Below, piece after piece: positions 42,501 through 52,860 of a stretch of DNA of 64,000 nucleotides (its first letter is position 1; every line of letters starts with the position of its first letter). The position numbers and the translations under genes were made by a program. Under the pieces are notes generated by a model. The model was not told the origin of the DNA. It saw nothing but the letters and a program-made list of their open reading frames with translations, and did not search any database. The stretch is from NCBI RefSeq assembly GCF_022458985.1, contig NC_061771.1, forward strand, positions 25,660,001 through 25,724,000, given 5' to 3'. The DNA is from Mugil cephalus (lineage: Eukaryota; Chordata; Actinopteri; Mugiliformes; Mugilidae).

Positions 42501-45500
42501 TTCTGTACACTATGGTGAAATACATTTTAAAGTAACCCTAACCCTTTAGACTATTTAAAAAAAATGACACTCATGGAAAAAACAAGACACACACAAAAAA
42601 ACATATTTTTCTGGATGTTCCACCTTGGTGTGTTAAGAATTAACCCTGCATACGTAACCATGAGGTTTATTTGGACCTCGCACATCAGATAGAGTTAACT
42701 ATACTGTATATCATAAAATCAAGCTGTATGCATTCGTGGGATTTTAAAATTGCTAAAAAATACTTTGACAGGACCAACAGGGTCACAATAAGGCTCAGAC
42801 TGAAAACTGAGACATCAATATATGAGGCAGTGGGAAATAGAAATCACCTATAGGCTTGAATTTTAGTACACTCCTGGCCTTAAGTTCTATTTATTATTCA
42901 TGAATTGACTTGAAGAAGCAGTTTTTTTTCCCCAAATCTGCCAGCAGGAGCAGGAAATGTCCCAAAAGAAACATATAAAAGAGTGCGTAAGTTACTGCGA
43001 GGCGGTGCTCCTGTAGAGTGCTGCTGCCACATTGCTGAAAATGTGCACAATCCGTAGATAAATGTCACCAGCTCAGAGTGTGTGACGGGACAAAGGTTTG
43101 TGTGTTGCAACCCTGAAAGTATTATTTCAAACACTCCCTGAATGCAGAACATGAGATAACTGAGAAAATAACGTGTACATTGTGAGCTCACTCTTCTTTG
43201 AAGGAACTTTTAAAATCTTATATTTATCAAGTACTTATTACGAAAAAAAAAAATGAAATGTGTTTAAATGTGTTTCTTCTATCCAACTCACCTTTAACAC
43301 ATACAGCTGTAATTTATTCTGAGAGGTAAACACTTAAAAAGAGGATTTAAGATTTAAGTTTGTTTGTTTTTTTTTTAAACTGGGTGGGGATGTTACTGAA
43401 ATAAAGTGTGAAATATATGCACTTGTGCAGAACAGGAAATCACATACACACAGATACACACGGGTACACTTGTGAAAGTAGCAAAAAATAACTAACATAT
43501 TATTCAAATGAGAACTTACTTATAGTTCACAAGAAATAATGGCATGTTGCTATGGTTACTTACTGGCAGTCCTTGTGGGTTGGTTTGTAGTAGTAGACGG
43601 GAACAGCGGCCTCATATTTACTCTTCATCAGCACATTGCCGTTCTCAGCCATGAACTAATAAAACACATGTATACGTGTAAAAAATTAACAGATTTATGG
43701 AAAATGGAAATTACAGGACAAGCTCCGACTGTGTGTGGGATAATTACATTCTTCGAAAAAACCTTCACTGTCGCTTCAGGAAACCGAGGGTGAGCTAAGA
43801 TGAGAAATATTTCAAGATAAAGTTGTGCAAACAGCCCAAATCAACTCATTATCTGATTTATATGAATCTCCTAAAACAGGGTGGGGAAATGTACCGGGTA
43901 AGAACGCGATGTCCTAACACTTCAAATAATTAATTTTCCATGAAGATTTTAAAATATGAACTTGAATTTTTATTTTTTTACTCCCTCAAGATGCCTTTTT
44001 TTTTTTTTTTTTTTTATAAAAAGCCCCTCCACTCAAAAATATGTGTGAATGACCTCCATTAGGGTTGAACACTAAAAGGCTGTTTTCACATTTGTCCCCA
44101 GAAACTGGAATGTTTTCTCAAGTTCAAGGCGTGGACCTGAGAGCAGTTTGTGACATCACAACTGGCAACTTACGCCAATGTGGTGAGCAAACTTGAAAGC
44201 TTCCACTGCACAAACGCTGAGAATCTTGCATCCAGTGGTTAAACTTCAATCAAAACCATAAGGTTCTCAGACACTCTTCTCTTTTTATTCCCCTGCACAC
44301 GTTTATCAGTTATATGTTTGGAAGTGCTTGATCAACAGAGAAGATTTTGTCTGTCCAGAAGAAATCACACTGTCACAATCATTTCATGAGAAGAGGCATT
44401 AAATAATTTATTCCAACCTTACGGTCAGCGATGTACGCGGAACATTCGGCGATCCTGGATTTTCATTAATGAACGCGCTAACAGCGGATCTTTATGGACG
44501 GATTCCTTTTCCATAACCACCACATTATTGAGATTTGTCATGAAGTTAGTTCATGCTGGCAGCATCCTGAAAAAATGTGGAAACCATACGAGATACGAGA
44601 GTTGATACTGCTCTCATTTCTGTCTTGAGGCAGCAGCCAGCAAGGTTTATTAAGCTACAGTGGAAAGAAGGTTAAGTATCTGTTTGTCCTAAGACAAAAG
44701 TTATTTTATTTATAAGTTTTTAATTAAGAGTTTACTAGTTAAGAGTTTCCATGACCTTCCTGTAGCTTCTGCTGGTTCCTTTTCCCTGACTTTGACTGAC
44801 AGTTGTCTTGGATCTTTTTTTTTTATTAATTTGAATTAAACAAACAAGATTTAACCATTTTCTCCTCCGTAACTTCTCATGTAGCCTCTAACTCTCAGCA
44901 AGAAAGCAAATACATATTTCTTTCCAAAATGTTAATGTTACTGTTTTGTTATTAATGTGCGTTTTTTTTTCCTTTTGCCATATTCAGCACAATTCTTGTA
45001 CGGTTATAAGTTAAATGAGCCTGTAACAACGCCCAGAATGAAAACAAGTTGAAGAACCACCAACGAATAGTTTTTGACCACTGTGCTCGTTGTCTGGAGT
45101 TCAAGCATCTTTCCAGTCATGAAAAATGTTGCTTAAAATCCAATACGTACAAACAACCAAGATCTCAAAATTAACTCTTAAAATTGCTGGGTTGTTTCTG
45201 TCCAGTACAAACGAGAAATCTATAGTATATATATATATATATTTCAAAAAAGGGTCATAAAATGACATGAAATCAATTCACCAAGCTTTTTACTGCAAAC
45301 ATTTTCCCGCTTATTTATTGTTGAAATCCAGTTTTGAGTGACTGGACAGAAGGAGAGTGAAAATCTTTCTGGTAGGTTAAATTGAATATTTTACTTTTTT
45401 AATAGTTCCGAACTTAATTTAATTCACAGACATGGTTCAGTGTTTTTTTTTTAATATTTGACAAAGTTAAGTTAGCAACTGTTTTACTCGCTACATTAAG

Positions 45501-48168
45501 CTAACGTTCTAACTATAAAGTCAGGTCTTTGGATTCCACAATGTAGTGTGTGGTGGTTCAATGTGTAGTCATCATTTTGCTTTACTATTCCACGGCACAT
45601 AAGCACATATCTTTAAACTTTAACGTAGCATAATAAACAGTCCAGTTCACATTAGCCAATGCTCGCCATCATACTAAATCTGTCATATAAGTGAGTGAGT
45701 GTGAGATCTTTTGGCGATATGGTTCGGTTAAGGCTATATTTGGGACTAGTTATAGATGAAACACGCAACTGGCTCTGGTGTCTCACCTGCATCTCATGGT
45801 CCTCCCATCGGGACAGGGTCAGGGACTTCACCTTGCTGATGGCGGGGATGTTGCGGTGGATCCCGGAGCAGGCCAGGCAGATGAACACCCCCAGGGAGCA
45901 GGAACCCCAGCCGGGATCTACAGACAAGAAGAGCCCAGATAGTGTAAGAGTAGCGATAAGAGGAAGAGGTGAAATTATAGAGAAGGAGATGGACTGAAAG
46001 ACGAAAGGCCTAAGAGCGATGGAAAATGTGTGTCATATGGCTGGAAACTAAGGCTGCACAAAGTGTAATGGCAGTGTTTTAGGTATTTAATGTCCTCAAA
46101 TGGATTGTGCCTCTGGTAAATGATCTTTATTGATCCAAAGATATCAATCTGAGAATCACAGAGACGGAGAAGCAGCCGGAAATACTAAAGGGGAAACACT
46201 CTGCTACAGTAGCTCTTGCTGTGATGCGTAGTTACAGTTCTGGGGAGGTGCACATCAGTGCTGACACAGAAGTATAAACCACGCATTAGTCGACATAAGC
46301 CATAAGTCCAACTTAAATCAGCTCCATAAAACCAAAAGTCAATTTTTCTGTCCATTTTCCTTCCGAGCACAAAGATAAGAGGAATATTTTCTTTGCTTTA
46401 ACCACACCTATCTTATCTTCCTGGCACCTTTCTACTGCTCGCAACTGAACACAGCTTGTTCCTGTGTGAGAGAAAGGGAGTATTGGCCTTATCGGTTTAA
46501 ATCTCAGATGTGTGAATACAGACAGGCGCTGATTCATTTCCCCCAAACGAGGTAGAGCGCAGCATAAATGTGAACCGGTTCACCTGCAACATTTGTACAC
46601 AAAGCGACTTTCTATAGCCTCTAACAATGAGGAACCAATGTGTGCCAGAGTGTGAGCGTAAGAGGAGGAATCTCTGAACTTGGCTACGAAAGTCTTCCTT
46701 GAGCGAGACACTAGGCTCGAACAGCTTCGCAACAGACTTTCCTTGAATAAACAAAGATGAAGAGATGAGAAGATAAAGGCCTCGCTGTAAAATTATCTTT
46801 GGTATGTCCCCAGGGCACAGATTCACAGACTGCTTTTATTAGGCAACACTGTCCACGAGGGCTTGTACTGAACGTTGCACCAACACATGTATATGGTCAG
46901 AAGTGAGTTAAACCAGAATGTTATGCTAAATGGATAAATAGTCTGTCTTGTTATGGATAGACACTATACAGCAGCTAACCCCAGACACGGCTAACGAAAG
47001 GCTAAACTAAAAACCAAAAATGTAACAGTCATAGCAGCAGCCTGAGGGCTATTTATGTGTGCTCATCTGAAACTTAATGTATTCAATATAAATATTGCAA
47101 AAACACTATATTTATATATACACACACACCGATCAGCCACAACTTTATGACCACTGACGGGAGGAGTAAATAACACTGACTGTCTTGTGACAGTTCAGTG
47201 TTCTGCTGGGAAACTTTTGAACCTGGCATCTGTGTGGATGTTACTTAGACACGCACCACCCACCTACAGCACACCAGGCAGCCCCACCTCCTTGATGGTT
47301 GGAGCCATCCCCAGCACACAAACACAAAAAAAATGCTTTAGGAACAACTCAAAAACAAAAATGTGAAGACCCCCAAACGGACCAAGTATCTCTGGGATGC
47401 ACTGGAACAAGCCTGATCCACAGAGGCCCATCCACTCAACCCACAACTGTTTTGGAGGCACAGGGGAGACCTACACAATATTAGGAAGGTGGTCATAATG
47501 TTATGCCCAATCGGTGTAGATATGTGATGTAGATGAGGATTATTTTTTCGTACACTACTTAGAAGTTATGCTGAAAACAGAAAATGTTCGCTGAACGTGT
47601 GCGGTGCCTCCATTTCACTTGTAAACTTCCTAAAATGCTCCTAAAGTTTCCAAATGCCTCAGCTCGATGAGGGTGCGTGCAAGCCCCACATTCATTCCTG
47701 TCGAGACTTGCTGTAAGGCAGAGCTGGAGGTGGGCCTCCACCTTTCAGCACAACTCAAGGGCTGCATCTGCACCTCCAAGAGCCCGAGGAAGGCTCCTCC
47801 TCCTCCTCCTCCTGAGATTCCTGTGACTCACCTTGTCACACATTACAAGTCAGAATAGGAACTATTAATGCCTTGAACGTTTGGTTGGAAGTCTGTCGGC
47901 TGCGGATGATAAAAATAGGGGGGGAAAAAAGCTTGTAGATTAGTATTAAAAGACCACGTCTGCACAGGTTTACCTGAGCGCACTGCCAATCCCGCCCTCT
48001 GCACCTCGCGTCACAGAAAGATATATCACACAGATTCTCCTGTACAGCAAAAACTTTTACTGCCTTTGTGTTTTACCTACCTGGTGCGCCGCAGTCTGCG
48101 CAGGCGTCATTTCCAGGCTTGTGCAGGATCTCTCGTAGTGAACGAACGGCTCTTTCACTAACCGACAT
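29478..48168 (-). CDS. adap1: ArfGAP with dual PH domains (ADAP1/centaurin-alpha-1 type), ten exons
   Basis: Coding exons in transcript order: 48168-48081, 45917-45787, 43655-43564, 39723-39641, 39563-39451, 36372-36226, 34823-34740, 34613-34551, 31111-31040, 29741-29478 (stop TAG). All phases agree and give 378 residues (human ADAP1 374, ADAP2 381). The ArfGAP zinc finger is C23-x2-C26-x16-C43-x2-C46, followed by the arginine finger R51 (CSGIHR). PH1 spans about 132-233 (LMKRGRDNGQFLSRRFVL) and PH2 about 255-360 (GYMEKTG, then FKKRWFTL). By family knowledge, the PH domains bind PIP3 and inositol phosphates, bringing the protein to the plasma membrane where it stimulates GTP hydrolysis by ARF6. 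Residues such as QTEGF, RRLMYFKDPLDAFAKGEVF and the HRNIP loop favour ADAP1 over ADAP2. Nine exons have GT donors. Exon 8 appears to use GC. The gene lies upstream of uts2r on the same strand. Confidence 0.92.
29880..30612 (-). pseudogene. Decayed coding sequence of unknown family, adap1 intron 9
   Basis: Minus-strand reading gives long amino-acid-like stretches broken by few stops. One open run at about 30607-30406 includes QGAAPIAQALAEARIKIAEA and ends YPECIGQTKAGR then stop. A second run at about 30240-29905 includes FPRQIPRTYALKTSDPLMDT, KEPGAPDALLQKAIKVVFGA and ALILDIMKAFERPILNSLVV, with two in-frame stops. Both are unlike the AT-rich intron around them. I do not recognise the family. 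A degraded retroelement gene or a processed gene copy are both possible. Ends are approximate. Confidence 0.35.
31710..32240. repeat. Possible teleost dispersed repeat, adap1 intron 8
   Basis: Purine-rich plus strand with AGACACAGGGACGAGGCAGG, ATAACAGGCCAGGGGAGAGA and GACGAGACACAGGTGAAAGG. This style is common in teleost retroelement tails. The two open minus frames here (119 and 153 codons) are by-products of base composition, with no domains. The family is not identified. Confidence 0.3.
32281..33594 (-). other. adap1 intron 8, part without recognised elements
   Basis: AT-rich intronic DNA with no exon. A GA/CT-poor TG-rich patch at about 32690-32760 is low complexity. Nothing else seen. 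Confidence 0.4.
33595..33850 (+). mobile_element. LINE 3' UTR repeat, adap1 intron 8
   Basis: Contains GAACTGGGTTCTGCTCAAGG, AAAAGGGAGTTTTTCATGCC and GGTGCTATATAGATTTTATT, then GAATTGAA. This is a very common teleost non-LTR retrotransposon tail. A shorter relative lies at 52330-52470. Confidence 0.6.
33913..34216. mobile_element. MITE with GGGTTGCAA termini, adap1 intron 8
   Basis: Starts GGGTTGCAAAGGGGCGGAAC and ends with the inverted form GGAATCTTGCAACCC. TA stands on both sides, as in a TA target-site duplication. Inside are two perfect 15-base inverted arms (34116-34130 and 34154-34168, GCTAGCTAGCACCAT) around a 23-base loop. There is no coding capacity. Confidence 0.6.
34549..34613 (-). 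other. adap1: adap1 exon 8 with GC splice donor
   Basis: The 21-codon exon starts after AG at 34615-34614 (LIPKLTRN) and ends with AGG at 34551. The next bases are GCAAGT, the textbook GC-donor sequence. Only this junction keeps phase 0 into exon 9, which begins CAA (QTEGF). The nearest GT, four bases downstream, would break the frame. Confidence 0.75.
34670..34688. repeat. (TA)n microsatellite, adap1 intron 7
   Basis: Uninterrupted TA dinucleotides in the 126-base intron between exons 7 and 8. Repeat-length changes here would alter the size of a very short intron. Confidence 0.8.
34910..35225 (+). mobile_element. Dispersed repeat carrying a THAP zinc finger, copy 2
   Basis: From about 35059 it reads VKSSCVIDCTNRFEKNPEIY then FHRSD. 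After one frame change it continues RRNNLNPDTETWCCGSHLVS then G. Cys..Cys at the start and W.CxxH later form a nearly complete C2CH THAP DNA-binding module. The sequence before it (GCCTCCGTGGTTACGACC, then GGTTAGTCGCGTTAGTTTGA) matches copy 1 at 14485-14820. A THAP/P-element-like DNA transposon or a repeated THAP exon would explain it. It lies in adap1 intron 6. Confidence 0.55.
35226..36225 (-). other. Rest of adap1 intron 6
   Basis: No exon or element recognised. An open plus frame at 35932-36135 has no domain. Confidence 0.4.
36506..36537 (+). repeat. G homopolymer of 32
   Basis: An uninterrupted run of 32 G bases in adap1 intron 5, 134 bases upstream of exon 6. It could form a G-quadruplex on the non-template strand. 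It could equally be a base-calling or assembly artefact. Confidence 0.9.
36757..37701 (-). mobile_element. Tc1-like DNA transposon, internally deleted
   Basis: The minus-strand 5' end (CACTTGCCACTTTATTAGGA) matches the terminus of a well-known fish Tc1-like family. The N-terminal part can be followed (GGAGTTTCACGCACAACCAC). The C-terminal half of the transposase is readable in pieces: GLNATAYLSIVADHFHPFMT, WPPQSPDLNPIEHL (frames broken), then a terminus near CTCGCAACTTTATACACC. It is shorter than a full copy of about 1.3-1.6 kb and has frameshifts, so it is inactive. It lies in adap1 intron 5. Confidence 0.7.
38176..38200. repeat. (AT)n microsatellite
   Basis: Pure TA dinucleotides in adap1 intron 5. 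Similar short AT runs occur at 45221-45242 (intron 2) and 62758-62785. Confidence 0.8.
39050..39350. mobile_element. MITE-like inverted-repeat element, adap1 intron 5
   Basis: AGTATTTGAATTACCGTAAC at 39102-39121 is answered by its reverse complement with one mismatch at 39313-39332, enclosing about 190 bases. Outer CCCTTTAAGACCTAAA on the left and TTTAACTTTAAAAGGTT on the right may extend the ends. There is no coding capacity. Confidence 0.45.
39724..43563 (-). other. adap1 intron 3
   Basis: The largest adap1 intron. A (GT)n run lies at about 40366-40387. At about 41395-42035 a block with TGTTTACATGCACTTAAATT and ACGTGCATGTAAACGTATTG looks like a MITE-type repeat, but its ends were not defined. 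A poly(T)-rich patch lies at 43360-43376. No exon was seen. Confidence 0.45.
43656..45786 (-). other. adap1 intron 2
   Basis: Contains a run of 21 T bases near 43997-44017 and the AT run at 45221-45242. No gene or clear element. Confidence 0.5.
47127..47517. mobile_element. Tc1/mariner deletion derivative with both ends
   Basis: The left end (ACACCGATCAGCCACAACTT, then TATGACCAC) and the right end (GGTGGTCATAATGTTATGCC, then CAATCGGTGT) are inverted. The inside keeps the last part of a Tc1-type transposase (frames broken; CTGTTTTGGAGGCACAGGGG and CTACACAATATTAGGAAGGT). At about 390 bases it is the tidiest copy of this family here. It lies in adap1 intron 1. Confidence 0.65.
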
Positions 48169-48560
48169 TTCAGCGCACGGATCGGTTATTCTTCCGCTCC
48201 TTTAGAAGAGAGAGAGATAGAGAAAGAGCCGCAAACGGGTAAAGGTGTGTCTTCTTGGGCTTCAGTCACTCCCCCACCTTCCTTCCTTCCTTCCTCTCCC
48301 ACCACCACCACCACTTGGACTGCCGTGCAAGTCCGCACAGGTAGCCCGTGCGCCCTCAGCAGGGGCGAGGCGCTCTTCCGACTGGAGATTAATTAAAAAT
48401 AAAAACCCCAATAAAAGTCAGTGCTTCCTCGTTAAGTCCATTCCGTCCGCGGCTCAAAGTCCAGTTCTGAAACCTCTTCGGTGGCGCGTCTACGCGGAGA
48501 GCCTCCAGACAGGTCGCGCTCTCTCAGCCGCACCTCCTGGCCTAACGGAGCCGAGAGAAT
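48169..48560 (-). promoter_or_regulatory. GC- and CpG-rich region upstream of adap1
   Basis: The first exon and its upstream DNA are richer in CpG than their surroundings (GCGCGTCTACGCGGAGAG, AGGGGCGAGGCGCTCTTCC), with CCTT and CCACCA microsatellites at about 48281-48313. No TATA box. This fits a CpG-island promoter for adap1. Confidence 0.45.
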
Positions 48561-49341
48561 GAAACTAGGAAGTGAAATGCAGAGGTTGTCCAAACTTGTT
48601 TTTCCGTACAATTTGTGGTTTTGGCGCTTTAAAACTCCGCCGCCGGCTCCAATTTATGCAAATATTCCCTCTATAACATTTAGAACAGCACAGAGTAGAC
48701 AGGTCAGATTATTAAAGTGACCTTCAGAATAATAATAATAACAGTAATAATAATAATAACATCAACGGGTTTTTGTCATTTAATATCCGTCTCTGCAGCC
48801 TATAAAACGTTTGAAACGAACGTCACTTAACCAGAGTCTGTGCTGTGAAGAAGTGAAGAGAACAGGATGTAGTAATGTGCCAGCTTTCAGTTCGTTGTAC
48901 GACCCACATAGGCTCATGTGTACGCGCATAAAAAAAAAAAAAAAAGAGGAAGTCATTGTTGCTGAAGTGGAATTAGAAATCAAAGGATCGGAATGAGTCT
49001 CATTCAACAGCAAAAGCGCGTTGTTTCTGAAAGAAAACGTGGGGGATTTTGGATCATCCAGCTACCCCAGAAAATATTATTCACTCAATAAAACGAAGGC
49101 TAAATGCAGTAGTAGGTCAGAAAAAGAGGAACTGAGAATCCCTATGTTCTTAAAAGTACCTCAAGGGCAGTTTAAGTGACATGCTTCAGATATCACAGCG
49201 TAAAACTACTGTACCTTTGTTACTTGTGTGTCTGAAAATTCTGTCAGTTTGAATGACAGGTGGAAGTACCTGGATACTAAAGGCTACTTAACCACTAGTA
49301 CAACAATAAACAGTGATTAGAGGGCTATTATAGGCAAATGT

Positions 49342-49740
49342 GCACCGATCAGCCACATCATTAAAACCACTGACGGGAGAAGTGTATAACATTGACCATG
49401 TTGTGACAATTCAGTGTTCTGCTGGGGAACTTTTCGACCTGGCATCAATTTGTGTGGATGTTACTTAGACATGTAGCACCCACCTAGACCAGACCAGATC
49501 AGACCAGACCAGGCAGCCAACACAGTGGCACTTCTTTATGGCAGCAGCCAGCTTCCACATGAAAACGGTTTAGGAACAACAACAAAAACAAAAAAACAAA
49601 ACAACAACAAACAAAAAAAAACAACATGAAAAACAGCACAAAGTCTTGAGCTTGCCTCCACTAGATCACTAGATCTCTTTAGCTTAACTATACATTCTAT
49701 ACACTAGTTTCCAAGCACCATCAGAAGGCCCATGTCTGTT
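49342..49740. mobile_element. Tc1/mariner-type remnant, left end
   Basis: Begins GCACCGATCAGCCACATCAT and follows the 47127-47517 copy through GTTCTGCTGGGGAACTTTTC. It then has a local expansion of GACCAGACCAGATCAGACCA near 49488-49512 and an A/C-rich run at 49576-49626. The right terminus is missing. Confidence 0.55.
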
Positions 49741-50999
49741 CTCTATGTTCTGTTCTCAGTTTAATTTGGAAAATCTGGACCACAGGCAACCTCGTTGTCT
49801 TTGGAATGAACTCGGATGACAAAAGGTAAATAGGAAAATCTCAATGTAGCCAGATACCCAGGTCTGGTGGGAAGCTTTTACATCCACAGCTGCATCCATG
49901 ATCCATGTCAACCTGCTGCTTGCTGCAGTGCCACATCTGGTCAGTAGATGGCAACAGTTCACCACTTTTTTTTGGTGTTTTTTTTTTTGCCTCGCAGTAT
50001 ATGTGTACCAGGATTTGCTGTGTGGTTCAGGTGGGCCTGCACAGTTTTACAGCTGAGGTTTTTAACCAAATGTCGCTCTCGTCTTTTCAGCACCATGGAG
50101 AGTGTGAAAGTCTTAAGAATGAACTTGTAGTATGCTCAGCGTGTTGGGAAGGAGGCTGATATTATAATGATACTAATCGGCAGCTCAGTGGCATTCCTGC
50201 TGCAAACAAATATATATTCTGGAGAAACACAACTGAAGAAAAGAAAACCTCTGAAGTCTCTGGAGTAAGTGAACACACTTGAACGTTCCCTGTCTCAATT
50301 TGGCTACCTAAGTGAGACAGGTGGCACTTGGGCCGTTTTGACAGTAAGCAAAGGGCTTGATGTCATTTCGCAGTGCGGATTTTTCCCTGTGACAGCAAAA
50401 GGCTAATGCCCCGTTACCAAACTCATTTGTCGACACCAATCCGGCAGGAGGTTGTTTGTCTGTTTTCTCCCACCCCTGTCCTTAAATCCTTTCCTTTTTC
50501 CTTTCCGTCAGTTTGGGAGGTGGGATGCTGAAAACTGTCAAGCCGTGAGGTTGGGACCACCTAATTGATTAAAGTCTGTGTGTGCGTATGTGTGGGATGA
50601 GAGACTCCCACTCTCCTCCCTTTCTTTGCACTCACTGGATGTGTTGTGTAATAAATCAAACGGTCTGGACATAAATGTGTTATAGGTCTTAATTTCAAGT
50701 GCTAACCTGAACGTGCATCTTAATGAGCTTCCCACAACGCTTTCCTGCAGATGTTTCACAATAGGAGCATTATTGAGACATGAATGGTGCAAGTCCTGAG
50801 TCTGGGAGCCAGATAGCTGAAAGGAGTGAACAACGTGAGCTCCAGTAGATAAGAAGTATAGAACAGATCCACACTGATTTTCTGACAGGGCTTCCCACCG
50901 TGTCAACTCCTTTATCCGTAATATCAACTGGACTTGTTTCATCTCCCCCTCTGATGATTTCTATGCACACAGTTGGTGGCATTTTGAATCTCGCCTGGT

Positions 51000-51990
51000 A
51001 TGACAGGGGCTAAATGGCATCAAGTCCTGGCCTTGTCCGCTGCCCCCACCTTTGAGACTCTGCTCTCAGTCGATAGAACTAGCAGACACCCTCTCCCAGG
51101 CTCATCAGATAACGGCTTATGTTCCGGTAACGCTCGCTTGTCCCCATGGTTCTCCTCTCCAGATCCAGAGTCATCTCGAGGCTTTCTCTGCTGCTTCAAT
51201 GGTGTTTTGATGGCTCTGCTCCTCGCTGATCCTGTAATGCCCAGTGCACTAAGGGCTTTGTGGAGGCAGTTAATGACCAGATGTTCAGACTTGGTCCTCT
51301 TCCTTTCTTGAACTTCTCCCCAGCGGTCCTCCCAAGGCACTGTCAGCTCCATGATGACAGTGCTCTTGGTGATCCCTGGGACCAGGCGGATGTCTGGCCT
51401 CAGCGTGGTGCTGATGATGATGTGCTGGTGGATTCTCTGCTGCTTCTCCAGACCACCATCCCTGCTGCCTCCTTCTTTCCTGCCCGTGGCTGCTCTCCTG
51501 CCTCAACAAAGGCAACTGCGAGGGTGGTGTTGCGCCGTCCACTGGATTCTCCAGTCGGGTTCAGCACCTGGTTGTGGCGCCAGCTGTAGCGGCCCTGGCC
51601 TTTTGAGCAGAAGCTCTGAATGTGTTCCAGACTGCCTCTAGCTGAACATAGATGGCAGTTCCCCAGGTGAAGAGGTTCGCTGGGCTACGCAGGACGTCGT
51701 ACGTTGCCCGAATCAGGAAGGTGATGCGAAGTGGCTCATTTTACCAGCGATCCATCCAGGTGACCTTCTGGTCCGTGGTCTGCTCCCACCTGCTGCCTCA
51801 GACCAGCCACTCTGCTTGTCCTTCCTTCCCCGATTGCAGTCCTGTCCTTGTCCTGCACTTGCTTCTCTTTATCCTTGTGCTCTCTGAGTCATGGCAGTGT
51901 AGGGACCATTCCCAAGCCTCTGCATCCAGCAGGGCAGCCTGGACACTCCATTTTCTACAGGTTTTCACCACCACTCCTGTCTGGGCCACC
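51000..51990 (-). mobile_element. LINE-type retrotransposon fragment, decayed
   Basis: Minus-strand frames spell pieces of a non-LTR retrotransposon C-terminus in several phases: EPLRITFLIRATYDVLRSPA, VQLEAVWNTFRA, VELTVPWEDRWGEVQERKR and ALSALGITGSARSRAIK. Stops and frameshifts are frequent. No reverse-transcriptase catalytic motif was seen. Confidence 0.55.
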
Positions 51991-52329
51991 TATAGGTCAT
52001 TGGAGTCTCTGTACATCAGGACCTCTGAGCTTTGTAGTGTTCCCCTAGGGGGAGATGTTGTTGGGGCTTCTGACAGCTGTTGACCTTCCTCTCCACAGTG
52101 GAGATGGGAGCCTCATAGACAAGTAGCAGCCAGAGTATGTATAGTGACAGATGATGGATGGATGGTCCTTGGAGCAGTTTCTTACACTGAACAGTGAGTT
52201 TAAAGTTGACGAGTAAACTCAAAACCAGTTGACAGGACCAGTTGCATTAGATCTTGTGCATGTTTGAGCAGATGAGAGGGCAGCTGCACATGCACTACTC
52301 ATGCTTTTATGTGCTACTACTGCATAGCA

Positions 52330-52470
52330 TGCTACAGCTCCATGTCTGTCTCTTCATCTCCCTTCATATGAGCTCAAGGCTTCTGCCCGTTAAAAAGAGG
52401 TTATTTTTGCCACCATTGCCTTTGAGACAAGTTGTATTGTTAGAGATGTTTTATAAATAAAATTAAATAT
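52330..52470 (+). mobile_element. LINE 3' UTR repeat, short copy
   Basis: CTTCATATGAGCTCAAGGCT, GTTAAAAAGAGGTTATTTTT and GTTTTATAAATAAAATTAAA follow the same order as the element at 33595-33850. Confidence 0.5.
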
Positions 52471-52669
52471 AAGAACAGACGTTTTGAACCCAGAACAAAT
52501 AGTGCTCAGTCATAGCTTAGCAACTGTGATGTGAAAAAAGTCTGTGAAGTAGGACTGGTCTCATAATTATTATCAAAAAATCTCAGTATTTACCACAGAT
52601 GTATTTATTCCATTTGGGAAAGCCCTCATCACTACAGTCACTCTTTTAGACTAAAACAACAGGGCTGCA

Positions 52670-52860
52670 AAGCCATCCCATCCATCCAATATCCTGCAGA
52701 GGGTCACCGGGGCTGGAGCCTGTCCCAGATGGAGAGCTGCAGGCTTGCCAGTCCATCACAGGACTGACAGAGATACAAATAACCATTAACACTTACATGT
52801 ACACCTGCGACCACTTTAGAATCCCCAGAAAAACACAAAATAGTGAGATGAGTGTACACT
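52670..52860 (+). mobile_element. Teleost LINE/RTE-type 3' repeat, second copy
   Basis: GGGTCACCGGGGCTGGAGCC, CCAGTCCATCACAGGACTGA and ACACCTGCGACCACTTTAGA match in order the family seen at 22110-22305. Confidence 0.5.
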
